Assembly (NCBI RefSeq): GCF_905404315.1
Contig: NC_066283.1
Coordinates: 5,146,001-5,210,000 of the forward strand
Source of the DNA: Leptidea sinapis
Taxonomy: Eukaryota; Arthropoda; Insecta; Lepidoptera; Pieridae
Direction: 5' to 3'
Length of the DNA stretch: 64,000 nt
Position 1 is the stretch's first letter; every line of letters begins with the position of its first letter. Of the stretch, positions 55,655 through 64,000 are shown in pieces. The notes beneath the pieces are model-generated. The model searched no databases. It saw only the letters and a list, made by a program, of their open reading frames with translations, and was not told where the DNA came from. The position numbers and the translations under genes are program-made.

Positions 55655-56110
55655 AAGGAAATGACACTTATGAATGTCAAAAGTTTTTAAAGTGAATCTT
55701 TTATTACATCGTCTCAAACTTTTTCGTCTGTGTGTTGCATATCGCGTGACGGTCGGGCGTCGCCTATAGTTCGCAGCAGCTGACCGTGTAGTGTATAGAC
55801 TATTACTCATTTGTGCCAGTGCTCCACGCTTTTTTGTTTGTTTTTGTCAAGTGCTTAATGTAAATGTATACTGATTTTTATACCCTTAATGGAATACTAT
55901 TCCAAAAATGTTTAGTTAAATGTCTATGTACTGTGAAAAAAAGTTTTACTTTTACCGTGGTTTCATAATACCACACAATCCTTTTTCGTCTTTTTACATT
56001 AACCACCATTTCGTAACAGGGCGAGCTTAAGTGAGAAATAAGTGACAGGAAATTCATTGCCACTCTTTAAAAGCAACATTTACAGTTTCAAAGTTTTACA
56101 AATCATTTCA
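55655..56110 (-). repeat. repeat E split by element D
   Basis: 55655-55688 (ATGACACTTATGAATGTCAA) and 55991-56110 (TAACCACCATTTCGTAACAG, GGAAATTCATTGCCACTC) together match 44835-44960; element D lies between. Confidence 0.6.
55689..55990 (-). repeat. element D, copy 2
   Basis: Inverted relative to 2708-3069. ACATCGTCTCAAACTTTTTC, GACGGTCGGGCGTCGCCTAT, AATGGAATACTATTCC and ACCACACAATCCTTTTT are shared. Confidence 0.65.
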
Positions 56111-58000
56111 ATTATAATAATAATTCATCAAAACGCTCAAGTCGACTCTGAATCCAAATTTTAGGGTTCTATAACATTATTGCTAAGGTAACTTTTTAAG
56201 TACATTCGGAAAAGAAACGAGAGGACCTTCCAATATTATGTAAAAATAGTTAATTTGAAAATTCCCATCATGGTTCTTACGTAAAATAAGAGAGGGCGCT
56301 AAAGCATCATGTAAAAATTCGGTAACGCCATCTTGTTTTTATTATTTGTTGTTATGGCGGCATTATTAATCCACTCTCTATAAGTTCACCATTATAATTA
56401 TTGCTATTAATTATGAGATACAGACGGACGGCTGGTTGAGAACATAGTCGTGGTAACAGGATTCATTAAATAACAAAATAGACCCTCAGCCCGATATCCT
56501 TGTTGAAAACGTATATTTGTGATTTAAATTTAGTTGAGTAGTTTTAGTAGTAGTATTTTTAGACGCAACTTTATTAGATATATTTTTACTTCATTCATTA
56601 TTGTATCTCATTGGGAAGTACCACATAGTATACCAGAGGGTACTTCTTTGCATAGGATTGTAATGGGCAAGATGTATACTATCAAGTCACTGGCTTCATC
56701 TTCTCGTCAGTTTTCCTAATAAGCAAAAGGAATTTACAATATGGCCGTTTCTTTGATGGTCTTGCTATTGAAGTTTGATTATTATAGAATAATAACAACG
56801 CATAGGCGTTAGTAGGTATTTGAAGCTTATAATATCAACTTTACAGATGCGTTAACGCGTTCTTCTCGAGAAACTTATAAGAGATGTTACATATAACATG
56901 TAGTTACAAAATACCCAAATGTAGATATTCAATGACTCTCATAGCACACTTAACAATAAAATACTAACATACTTTTAAGTCATAGTATAAACTAACTATA
57001 AACCTAGTAACTTAAATTAATTATCAAATTTACTTTTTTTTTACTTAGTTATAAAACACTTAAATTATTATTAGTCAATGCTGTGGATTTCTTTTATAGG
57101 TGTGCATATTAGAATTGTAATTAATAATATCAAGTATATGTTTTTAAATGTATTAATATATTGTATTCTATTGATGTGCGTAATAAAATAAATAGATATT
57201 TTCAGGGTTCTTTTTTATAGACGTTATACTTTATAGGAGCAGTATCTTAAAGATGCCTTTAATAAGCGCGGAATAACGCTATAAATATTTAGAGCGTATA
57301 TGATAATAATAATTTGAAAAAGCACCGTCACGGTCTAAAAAACAGTATAGTGTACAAGTAACTACGCTTTCATTGCGCCATTGTTCTAACAATGTAAGTA
57401 TTAATTTTATTATTGTTTTGATAACGCCCTTCTATTTTGGTAAACATTATCATCATGCTATGGACATCATTGCCATATTTTGTTGTATTCCACTCGGCAA
57501 GTTTATACTGGGAGCGTTCTTTATTGAAAGCTGATTATTGCACAGCTTACCATATGTGTAATAAATATAAATGGTGACTCAGCACATTTCAAAACAGAGT
57601 AACGATGGGATACGATAATGTTCTAATGATGAAGAGTGGCAACCTCCTCCTGTCCGCGCCGTCTGAGACTAAACCGTTTCGTTCCAATGCAAATCGGTAT
57701 CTAGTATTAGAAATCGACGCCTGATTGATAATATCGTTGCAATCGGTGATGGGTTGCTCGCAATATCATAAGTTTGTACGGAAGTTAGAAGCGTCTTTTT
57801 TATTAACTTGTTTTATGGCCTAGGGGTTCAAGCTCTTTTCAGTCTGTAGTTTTAGGTTGAAAATGCTGACCCGGTGCGAATTGGTCAACAGCAATATCCT
57901 TTGAATTTCATCGCAGGTGTGTGTAGGTTTCACACGATGTTTACTTCATTGTAAGAACGTGGAATAAACGATACCTACATATTATTACTATTAGAAGTGA
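56111..58000. other. unassigned, low-repeat
   Basis: A possible decayed RepA trace at 56640-56720 (GATTGTAATGGGCAAGATG). A donor-like CAAT|GTAAGTATT lies near 57395. 57600-57680 is GC-richer. No coding frame. Confidence 0.25.
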
Positions 58001-58240
58001 TGAGACGATCAAAACTTTCACCTGATTCAGCGCCGCTCAGGATTCTTGAAAAACCTAAAATTCTAAGTGGCATCAGGATCATCATTCGTTCATCACTTTC
58101 AGATATCTTAAGTCTAATTAGCTCAGTAATTCCACTAGCTACGGCGCCTTTCAAACAGAAGTACAATAATGCTTACATAATTCTGCGTCACGGCATAAAT
58201 CCCCTCCTTTGGTACCTACCTGCGCAAAACAGCCACCTCC
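58001..58240 (+). repeat. RepA, diverged copy
   Basis: GAGACGATC...CACCTGATTC, GCCGCTCAGGATTCTTGAAA, CTAGCTACGGCGCC and CTTTGGTACC to CAGCCACCTCCT. Confidence 0.65.
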
Positions 58241-58399
58241 TAAAACACGTTGTTACCTGGAGTGATCAACATTGACGCACAATGCACAACTAGACTCACA
58301 GACGCCTATTAAAAGGTCATCAAAAAATGTCCGAACGGCGTTGTATATACGTATACATTAATTTATACAGATAACATAAGACAAAACAAATCTTATAAC

Positions 58400-58820
58400 T
58401 ATATTTACAATACTATGACTACATAAAATTAATCTATCATTACGTGGAAGTGTACCAATAATACTGGCAGCATTCCCGCGGTGGATAGCTAGGCTGATCC
58501 GTTGACCGAAATAGTTGCCAGCGCTTGGATTTCCAGTAGCCTTATTGAGGTGCGAAGATAGTACTTTGAACATTCTGCGCGCCTCTGGGCCCCACGGGCC
58601 AAGTGTCTCGACACCAAACGGCACAAAGATGTATGACTCACTGAGACCAACATATTTGCAACGTTTGCTGTCTTCGGCAGCCGAAGCAGCAGCCCCGGCA
58701 CCAACTGACGTAATTTGGACATGAGAAGAAGTCAGAGTGTCGACGCAAGTCGCGTCCCATACCAGCGACCTTCCCCGTGCCCAAGCCACCAGCGTCATTC
58801 CTTCAGGAAAACATAAAACA
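58400..58820 (-). pseudogene. retroelement C-terminal domain, copy 2
   Basis: The best preserved copy: an open minus frame of 158 codons (58358-58834) with GMTLVAWARGRSLVWDATCV, SKRCKYVGLSESYIFVPFGV, ETLGPWGPEARRMFKVL, LNKATGN and, after a short insertion, GQRISLAIHRGNAASIIGTL. Compared with copy 1 the RPDG motif reads FPEG. The upstream polymerase is absent. It lies only about 150 bases before the host exon at 58979, on the opposite strand. Confidence 0.6.
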
Positions 58821-58978
58821 TAACATAATATCATCTATAAAATTAAAACATTCATTTAATTTAAGAACTTATTTCGTGGCAGTAATGTTCAAAGTCTATT
58901 ATTGTATACGCTCATTTGAAGTAGTTACACTACGTCGAACGACAGGTTAGTTTTATAATTATTTTTACTCTGTTTCAG

Positions 58979-59104
58979 GTGTTAAGAGACAAGTGCAGTC
59001 TATGCTGTGTCGTTGAATGATGCGCGCTGTCTACGCAACTACGGCAATATGGCCGCGCTGTCATGTTACCAGCCTTGCCGTTCACATCTTGCGCAACCGG
59101 TCAG
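58979..59104 (+). CDS. host gene exon with translation start (unrecognised protein)
   Basis: A 126-base exon. The acceptor has a strong pyrimidine tract (TTTTTACTCTGTTTCAG ending at 58978) and the donor is GGTCAG|GTAATA at 59105. GC content is far above the flanks. All three frames have stops in the first half, so that half would be 5' UTR. The ATG at 59049 in AATATGG context (A at -3, G at +4) opens MAALSCYQPCRSHLAQPV to the donor, leaving two bases (AG). An alternative upstream ATG (MMRAV...) has weak context. The leftover phase fits the exon at 62556. No domain recognised; later exons lie beyond the window or are unseen. Confidence 0.5.
59049..59051 (+). promoter_or_regulatory. predicted start codon of host gene
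   Basis: ATG with A at -3 and G at +4. Chosen over the ATG pair at about 59016-59021, whose -3 base is T. An in-frame stop precedes it within the exon. Confidence 0.45.
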
Positions 59105-59623
59105 GTAATAAACTAAGTTTTATCTATATAATATTATAAAAGAGTAAACAAATAAACATACAATCAGTGTAGACATCCGGCAGAAGTTAAATTCAAAATA
59201 TAATATTTTATAAATGTCATTGTGATTTGGTTTAATATTATTGATTGATATATATGATTTATTTTATAGTCTATTTATTAATGAAGCCGATTACTATAAC
59301 ATACAAAATACAACTTTATTGATATAAATACACAATAATTTAGATAAATTTATCTATACCAATGCGTAATGCTAAAATCCATTGAGCCGTTCAGGCTGCA
59401 AGCGAGCCAAACTTTTGAATTTGGCGCCAAAAATCCGACATTTTTTTTTTGATAATATGTACCCAGTATCACTCTAACAGTAAACACGAATGTAACGATT
59501 ATTAATCTAATATGACATACAAATAAAACGTAAAAAACATATCCCTCCTTCTGGTGTAGTCGGGTAAAAATAAAGCAAAAACAATAGGTACTGTATAAAT
59601 ATAATACAAGTTAAAACTCGTAC
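59105..59623. other. intron sequence (proposed), nothing else recognised
   Basis: AT-rich, with a short CAATTTTATT-type run. No conserved signal besides the donor at its start. Confidence 0.35.
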
Positions 59624-59868
59624 GGCCTTACAAATAAAATTGGCATAATCTTATAATTGAGAATAAACCAAAAATATGCAAAATGCTTACAAATGGACAT
59701 TTTGCTTACGCTTAGTTTCTTTCGTTCATATAACGTTTCCCGCGTTTATTTGCAAGGCTGCTTGACATTCGGATAACTTCAGAATTATCATTGTATTGTC
59801 AGTGTTGTCAACGATATAGTCAACATTTTGCATATTCTTGGTTTATACTCAGGTTTATTTGTAAGGCC
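59624..59868. mobile_element. MITE with GGCCTTACAAATAAA ends
   Basis: Left GGCCTTACAAATAAAATTGG and right GTTTATTTGTAAGGCC are inverted. The similarity continues inward over AAACCAAAAATATGCAAAAT for about 50 bases. 245 bp. Target duplication unclear. Confidence 0.7.
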
Positions 59869-59969
59869 TCCCATAAAAAATATTCGCTAAAGTTATAATA
59901 CGTTTACTTTTCGTCAATAATTTTAGTTGTGAAGGATTTATGACACAAATCCTTTCGTATGACTTCCCT

Positions 59970-60160
59970 ACTATTATTATGCCCCAGGGATGCACAGAGC
60001 GTAATGTCCGGTAGTTAAATTCGGCTGCTGGCATCAACCCGAACAACTTCTCTGAAAGCTCCCCGTTATATTATTTTCGGTAGAAATCAAGCAACGCCAA
60101 AGAATCAAGCTGATCGGAAATGACTTGATCGTCAATGATTAGAGCCGCTCTTCAGCCTTG
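59970..60160 (-). pseudogene. jockey-like LINE fragment, FGLMPAAEFN subfamily
   Basis: The minus strand reads LDSLALLDFYRK-like, then ELSEKLFGLMPAAEFNYRTL and RSVHPWGIIIV. Same subfamily as 26.9 kb. Confidence 0.6.
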
Positions 60161-60540
60161 ATTTTCCCGAGCTAAGTGGGGCATATGTGTATATGTCCTA
60201 AGACAGACTTATTTGGCCCGAAATCAGGTTTGACCGCTAGTGTAATCAGAAAACAACGTCTAAAATTGAATCACTCCTTATAAAGACCTAAACAGATAGT
60301 TACTTACCAGTACTATCAAGTTATTGCGGTGTTTACTTTCACCTAGTAACGTCCAGTAACATGCGATTCATAATATAATTTCTGATCAATGGGAGTCACT
60401 TTAGCAGAGTTCATACTTTTGTGTGTTTTTTTGTTAGACTTTGAAATGCTTTTTAATAGTAGATGTGACTGTATATAATGAAGGGCATTAAATATGAGTG
60501 TGATTTTATCTACCCACGCCACATGTCTTACGCCTCCATC

Positions 60541-60841
60541 AAAGAGGATGTAAATAGATACTACATAATAAGAAGCGGGACTCCCTTAGTAAAAATTGAA
60601 ATCTAGTTTAGTATAAAACGGTCAGTGATTTGACATAAGTTTGAAATAGTAATTACAATATTATGGCGAAGAAGTATTATCCGGCTAAGTTTGAAAGCGA
60701 ACAGTTGCTTAAAACGTAGTGGATTTCGGCTATCTCCGTTTTTTTACAAGATTATAGCCGTCATCTGTCAATCTATCAATGACCGCACGTTTCATACAAT
60801 CGAGTGAAACGCTTTTTTCTTTGAGAGTTCGCTAGGCTACA
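60541..60841. repeat. repeat C, copy 4 (best preserved)
   Basis: AAAGAGGATGTAAATAGATA through GTGATTTGACATAAGTTTGA and ATCTGTCAATCTATCAATGA to TTGAGAGTTCGCTAGGCTAC. Confidence 0.65.
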
Positions 60842-60879
60842 TTTATCCGGCTCTGTTATTCAAAAGGCGTAGTTCCTGA

Positions 60880-61969
60880 CTCGTTATCCATCCGTTCCAA
60901 AATAAAGGAGACAGTTCGGATTCGGCAAACTACTCTCCAAAATCATTGAGCGCATAATTAAACGTCACCTCTTGGTATACCTTGAAGATCAACAGTTGAT
61001 CAACAACCGACAGTACGGCTTTCGCCATGGACGGTCGGCAGGCGATCTTCTGGTATACCTAACACGGCAGATGGGCTGCGGCAATCGAAAGCAAATGGGG
61101 AAGGCCTGGCAGTCAGCCTATAGCAAAGGCCTTTGATCCTGTATGGCACAGGGCGCTTCTTTCGAAACTTCCATCTATTGGGCATCCCGAGAGCTTATCC
61201 AAGTCGACCTCCAGCTTCCTCACTGGGCGCAGCATACTAGTTGTTGTCGATCGTTATTGCTCGAACCTGAAGCCCGTGAACGCTGGAGTGCCCCAAGGCT
61301 ATGTATAGCACATAGCCTCCGACACTGTTACTGTGACGCCTCGAACATACATTGCTATGCAGATGACAGCACTAGTGATGCCGTATACATGGGCCATGCA
61401 GGTCTCTATCGGGAAATCGTCGACTAGTGCCGGGAGAAACTTGTGTCTTCAATCAAGTCCTCTCTTGAGAAGGTCGCAGCTATATTCATTTGACGGCGTG
61501 CAACGCAGAGCAGCTTGAATTGTCGGAGACCCAGTGCTCTGAGAACGCCTGGATCACTTGGCGTTGCGTAGAAACATCGCTTCATTGTGTGTTTTCTACC
61601 GCATTTATCACGGGGAGTGTTCCGAAAAGCTGTTTAACCTGATTCCTGCCGCCAAATTCCACCTTCGCACGACACGCCACAAGTTAGGAGTTTGGATAGC
61701 ATACCCAACATGTGGATGTGTGGCGGTCCTCCACAGTGCGGTTTTCGAGGAGCTTTCTTTCACGTACAAAGCTGTGGAATGAACTTCCTTGTGCGGTGTT
61801 TCCGGGACGATACGACATGGGTACCTTCAAAAAAAGCGCGTACACCTTCCTTAAAAGCCGGCAACGCTCTTGTGATTCCTCTGGTGTTGCAAGAGAATGT
61901 GGGCGGCGGTGATCACTTAACACCAGGTGACCCGTACGCTAGTTTGTCCTCCTCAAATGACTGCATGTT
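60880..61969 (+). pseudogene. jockey-like LINE ORF2, reverse transcriptase to 3' end
   Basis: The longest retroelement coding remnant here. Reverse transcriptase motifs appear in order: KLLSKIIERIIKRHLLVYLE, NNRQYGFRHGRSAGDLLVYL, a degraded AFDxVWH segment, a degraded NAGVPQG segment, then HCYADDSTSDAVYMGHAGL, where YADD (61356-61367) is the catalytic box. REIVDxCREKLVSSIKSSLE follows after a stop. A deletion removes roughly 80 residues up to DGVQRRAA. Then come NIASLCVFYRIYHGECSEKL, FNLIPAAKFHLRTTRHKL and WNELPCAVFPGRYDMGTFKK. Many frameshifts and stops. It targets RNA-to-DNA copying in active relatives; this copy is dead. Confidence 0.8.
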
Positions 61970-62098
61970 TGCAAAGGTACTGGATACCAGAAAATTCTAG
62001 ATACTATTTATATAGCTAATATTATTAATCAGATATTATATAGGTAATATTTAAAATCGGATAGAAATAATTAAAAAAATATATTTTTTTTAATTTAT

Positions 62099-62250
62099 GG
62101 CAGTTGTACAGCTTGGCTGATCCGTTGGCCAAAATAGCTGTCAGTGCTTGGGTATCCAGTAGCTCTTTTGAGACGCGTAGACGCGTACTTTGTGCATTAG
62201 ATTCCTACAGGCCCAAAGTCGAAACCAAATAGCACAAATATGTATCTACT
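62099..62250 (-). pseudogene. retroelement C-terminal domain, copy 3 (fragment)
   Basis: Minus-strand pieces IFVLFGFDFGPVGI, KRATGYPSTDSYFGQRISQA correspond to the FVPFGVETLGPW and LNKATGNPSAGNYFGQRISL parts of copy 2. Many stops. Confidence 0.5.
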
Positions 62251-62297
62251 AATAAAATATTATTTAATAGCTTAGATAATTTATACGTCTAGATTGT

Positions 62298-62510
62298 ACC
62301 GATGATAACAGTCCAGGTTTATTAATTTAGTGTGCGTGACAAGCTACGTCTTACACTCGTGATTTGTATGTCACTTTGTGTTAGTGTGCGTTTATTGCTC
62401 AAAATAGAGGTTAACTGTCAACCTCAATTTTTTCGCAGCTGTCACGACTGTGAACTAGCCGTGACGTAATGTGTCTAGATAGACTACATAAATGATCTAA
62501 GATTTTCTGT
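62298..62510. repeat. repeat Z, copy 2
   Basis: AGTCCAGGTTTATTAATTTA, GTGTGCGTGACAAGCTACGT, TCTTACACTCGTGAT and TTTTTTCGCAGCTGTC as in 25806-25995. Confidence 0.55.
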
Positions 62511-62555
62511 TTAGAATAATAATTTAGTACATAATAGGTATTTTCATTTAACTAG

Positions 62556-62837
62556 ATGTCTAGACGACGAAGACATATCAGCAACCCTATCGCTACGTCG
62601 TCGTCAATTCATCGAAAGATGCAACGAGAATCGCCCGAGTCGTCACAGGGACTTACTGGCAGAGGTGTCAGTTAAGAGGACCAGGGAGGAGTTGGCAAAA
62701 CATGCCTGTCAGACCATACCGCTGACAAGAAGGCTCAATGTGGAGTCCGGGTGGTCCAAGGTTGAGGAAGTGAGGAAGAAGTTTGAAGGGGCTGTGACTG
62801 CATCGTCTTATTCGAGATCTTTCGAATCTCCTCCAAG
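62556..62837 (+). CDS. host gene coding exon, open over ~94 codons (unrecognised)
   Basis: An open frame without ATG runs from about 62515 to a stop at 62839. Acceptor-like TTTTCATTTAACTAG ends at 62555 and a donor AAG|GTAATC follows 62837. Starting with base A, the exon reads CLDDEDISATLSLRRRQFIE, RCNENRPSRHRDLLAEVSVK, RTREELAKHACQTIPLTRRL, NVESGWSKVEEVRKKFEGAV and TASSYSRSFESPP. The composition is charged, helix-prone and GC-rich, quite unlike the repeats around it, and it occurs once. The incoming phase (needs two bases) matches the outgoing AG of the exon at 58979, giving an Arg codon at the junction. Function unknown; a transposon origin cannot be excluded. Confidence 0.5.
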
Positions 62838-62863
62838 GTAATCTAACTTTTTTTATGTCAGTA

Positions 62864-63083
62864 ATGATGCTTGAAAAACCAATAATTCTGAGCGGCACTA
62901 CAATTGTGCTCGTCACCTTGAGTCATAAGATGTTAAGTCTTATTTGCCCAGTAATTTCACTAGCTACGGCGCCCTCTTGACCGAAACACAATAATGCTTA
63001 CACATTACTGCTTCACGGCAGAAATAGGCGCCGTTGTGGTACCAATATTCGGGCTTCCTGTGCAAAGGCGCCTCCCACTGGTA
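62864..63083 (+). repeat. RepA, 5'-truncated
   Basis: GATGCTTGAAAAACCAATAA, then CTAGCTACGGCGCCCTC to GCGCCTCCCACTGGTA. It starts 27 bases after the exon donor. Confidence 0.75.
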
Positions 63084-63243
63084 AACTATTTAAATAGTAG
63101 ATAACTTGCCCACCTCGCTTCACTTATGCTATCAATCATCGGTATATAAAAAATAAAAGAACCAATTCCATCCAAAAGTTAAAGTTGACAGTGTCCGCAA
63201 CAACATAATAAAAATCTGTTAATGTAAATTAAACCTTACTGCC
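63084..63243. other. short unassigned stretch
   Basis: No feature seen. Confidence 0.4.
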
Positions 63244-63477
63244 TTAGGGCGCGTTCCCACTATGTCGTAACGACTAATTTATCGTTCGACGACTGTCGTC
63301 TCTACCTGTTCCCATTATAACGATTGTTTGTCGTCAACATTTTTTATCGTTTAGCGACTGTCGTATCTAGCTGTTCCCATTGGATCGCTCAGATCGCTCG
63401 CATCATCAGCAAGCTACAAATCTAGTCGCCTCTGCGTTCGCTTGGTGATTACTAGTGCGTTTACTCTCCTGAGTTCA

Positions 63478-63773
63478 ATGGACGAAGATGAAATTTTAAT
63501 AATGTATTTCTTTTTGAAAAGAAGGAAAATGAAGCAAGCAATGAAAAGAAAGTACTGGGTACATCCAATGTTAATGAAAAGAATTCCATTAGGATTATGT
63601 CAGAGTTATATAGAAGAATTAAAAAGTGATGATGGAAAGTTTTATGAGTATTTAAGAATGACTGTCACCACCTTTGATAGCCTACTGGTACGACTTGCAG
63701 ACAATCTTAGAAGAGAAAACACACATTTCAGAAATTGTATAAGTGCCGAAGAAAGACTAGTGATAACTTTAAG
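63478..63773 (+). CDS. PIF/Harbinger transposase (HARBI1/ALP1-like), first exon, partial
   Basis: The ATG at 63478 opens 98 intact codons: MDEDEILIMYFFLKRRKM, KYWVHPMLMKRIPLGLCQSY, ELKSDDGKFYEYLRMTVTTF, DSLLVRLADNLRRE and ISAEERLVITLR. The pattern R-x-Y-W-V-H-P ... F-x-x-Y-x-R-M-x-x-x-x-F-x-x-L-L ... E-R-L-x-I-T-L-R is the known N-terminal part of Harbinger transposases, ahead of the DDE nuclease. The frame meets a stop right after LR, but AAG|GTAAGTA at 63773/63774 is a perfect splice donor, so the DDE part should follow after an intron, outside the window. A start at 63442 in the same frame is possible but less typical. No stops or frameshifts in this exon, so the copy may be young. Confidence 0.8.
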
Positions 63774-63872
63774 GTAAGTAAATAAAATGAAAATTCTTTA
63801 TTAATTTATACATTTATTTATTTAGAGATTTATTTTAGAGTTACACGTTTTATAAGTAAAGACATCTTTAAA

Positions 63873-64000
63873 TTATATATTGTCAAAATTAAAAGAATCT
63901 TGTGTGCTATCAGACAAATTAGTATAGACTGAATTTGGTGATGAAGCCGGTTCCATAACTTGATTGCTAGTCGAAGTTGATGCACCTGGATCTTGTGTAA
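63873..64000 (-). CDS. C-terminus of Harbinger partner protein (MADF/Myb-like, inferred), partial
   Basis: The minus strand has 41 open codons entering from the window edge: TQDPGASTSTSNQVMEPASS, PNSVYTNLSDSTQDSFNFDN, I, and a TAA at 63873-63875. It is low-complexity and serine-rich, like the C-terminal tails of MADF or Myb/SANT-like proteins carried by Harbinger elements. Poly(A)-signal-like AATAAA motifs follow downstream on the minus strand (63780-63840). The identity is inferred from context because the DNA-binding domain is outside. Its 3' end is only ~100 bases from the transposase exon donor, so the second gene must lie within the transposase intron or overlap it antisense. Confidence 0.5.
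   Translation of the reverse strand, partial: TQDPGASTSTSNQVMEPASSPNSVYTNLSDSTQDSFNFDNI

Larger units (their letters stand above)
63247..64000 (+). mobile_element. PIF/Harbinger transposon, left part (runs off window)
   Basis: The element appears to start GGGCGCGTTCCCACTATGTC just after a TTA (63244-63246), the usual Harbinger target. The subterminal region has two ~67-base-spaced copies of CGACTGTCGT followed by a CTGTTCCCATT. It then encodes a transposase first exon on plus and the end of a second gene on minus, the two-gene layout known for this superfamily. The right end is outside. Confidence 0.7.

Noticed and set aside
56640..56720. RepA copy
   Set aside because: Only GATTGTAATGGGCAAGATG and a few words match; too decayed to list as a feature.
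1..64000. CRISPR arrays, operons, ribosome binding sites, rRNA
   Set aside because: No regularly spaced repeats, no prokaryotic gene organisation and no rRNA-like sequence; the window is clearly animal DNA.
1..64000. autonomous Helitron or intact LINE
   Set aside because: No Rep or helicase motif and no complete reverse transcriptase frame was found; all copies are non-autonomous or truncated.

Overview
The window reads as intronic and intergenic DNA of an insect, most likely a moth or butterfly. It is AT-rich and almost entirely made of broken mobile elements. The lepidopteran call rests on my memory of the repeat types: the 3' ends of a jockey-like LINE whose frame contains YRIYHGECSE and LWNELPCAVFPGRYD, many small Helitrons, tRNA-derived SINEs with a GGTTCGAA box, and palindromic MITEs ending in AACCGACTTC. 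No database search was possible. All family names are from recall and should be treated as provisional.

Layout. 0-10 kb: a possible minus-strand terminal exon (310-453), several ruined jockey-like LINE tails, and low-repeat stretches with promoter-like or 5'-UTR-like sequence around 7.0-7.6 and 9.1-9.6 kb. 10-24 kb: two P-element-like MITEs with 8-bp target duplications and a THAP-like start, a Harbinger-like MITE sitting in an older Helitron, a head-to-tail Helitron dimer, and SINEs. 24-38 kb: a large fold-back element present again in inverted orientation at 37.3 kb, many copies of a ~300-bp repeat (here called RepA), and two hairpin elements that carry a hammerhead-ribozyme-like core and 12-13 bp target duplications (Penelope-like by inference). 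38-47 kb: a mariner with an intact D34D triad whose 3' end is replaced by a Helitron, and a second mariner split by a RepA-containing composite. 47-57 kb: RTE-like and CR1/jockey-like LINE 3' ends and nested short elements. 58-64 kb: two exons that look like host coding sequence, a jockey-like reverse transcriptase remnant with YADD, and the start of a PIF/Harbinger element running off the window.

Host gene. The only convincing non-mobile coding sequence is on the plus strand. One exon (58979-59104) has a good splice acceptor, an ATG in strong context and a donor. A second (62556-62837) is an open stretch of about 94 codons with acceptor and donor. The phases match, so they can be joined as neighbouring coding exons of one gene whose later exons lie outside. 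I do not recognise the protein. The earlier tens of kilobases may be upstream or 5' intronic sequence of the same gene, but this is not shown.

In total the window has no complete intact gene. Its value lies in nested insertions with readable target duplications, which allow relative dating and mechanism to be inferred.
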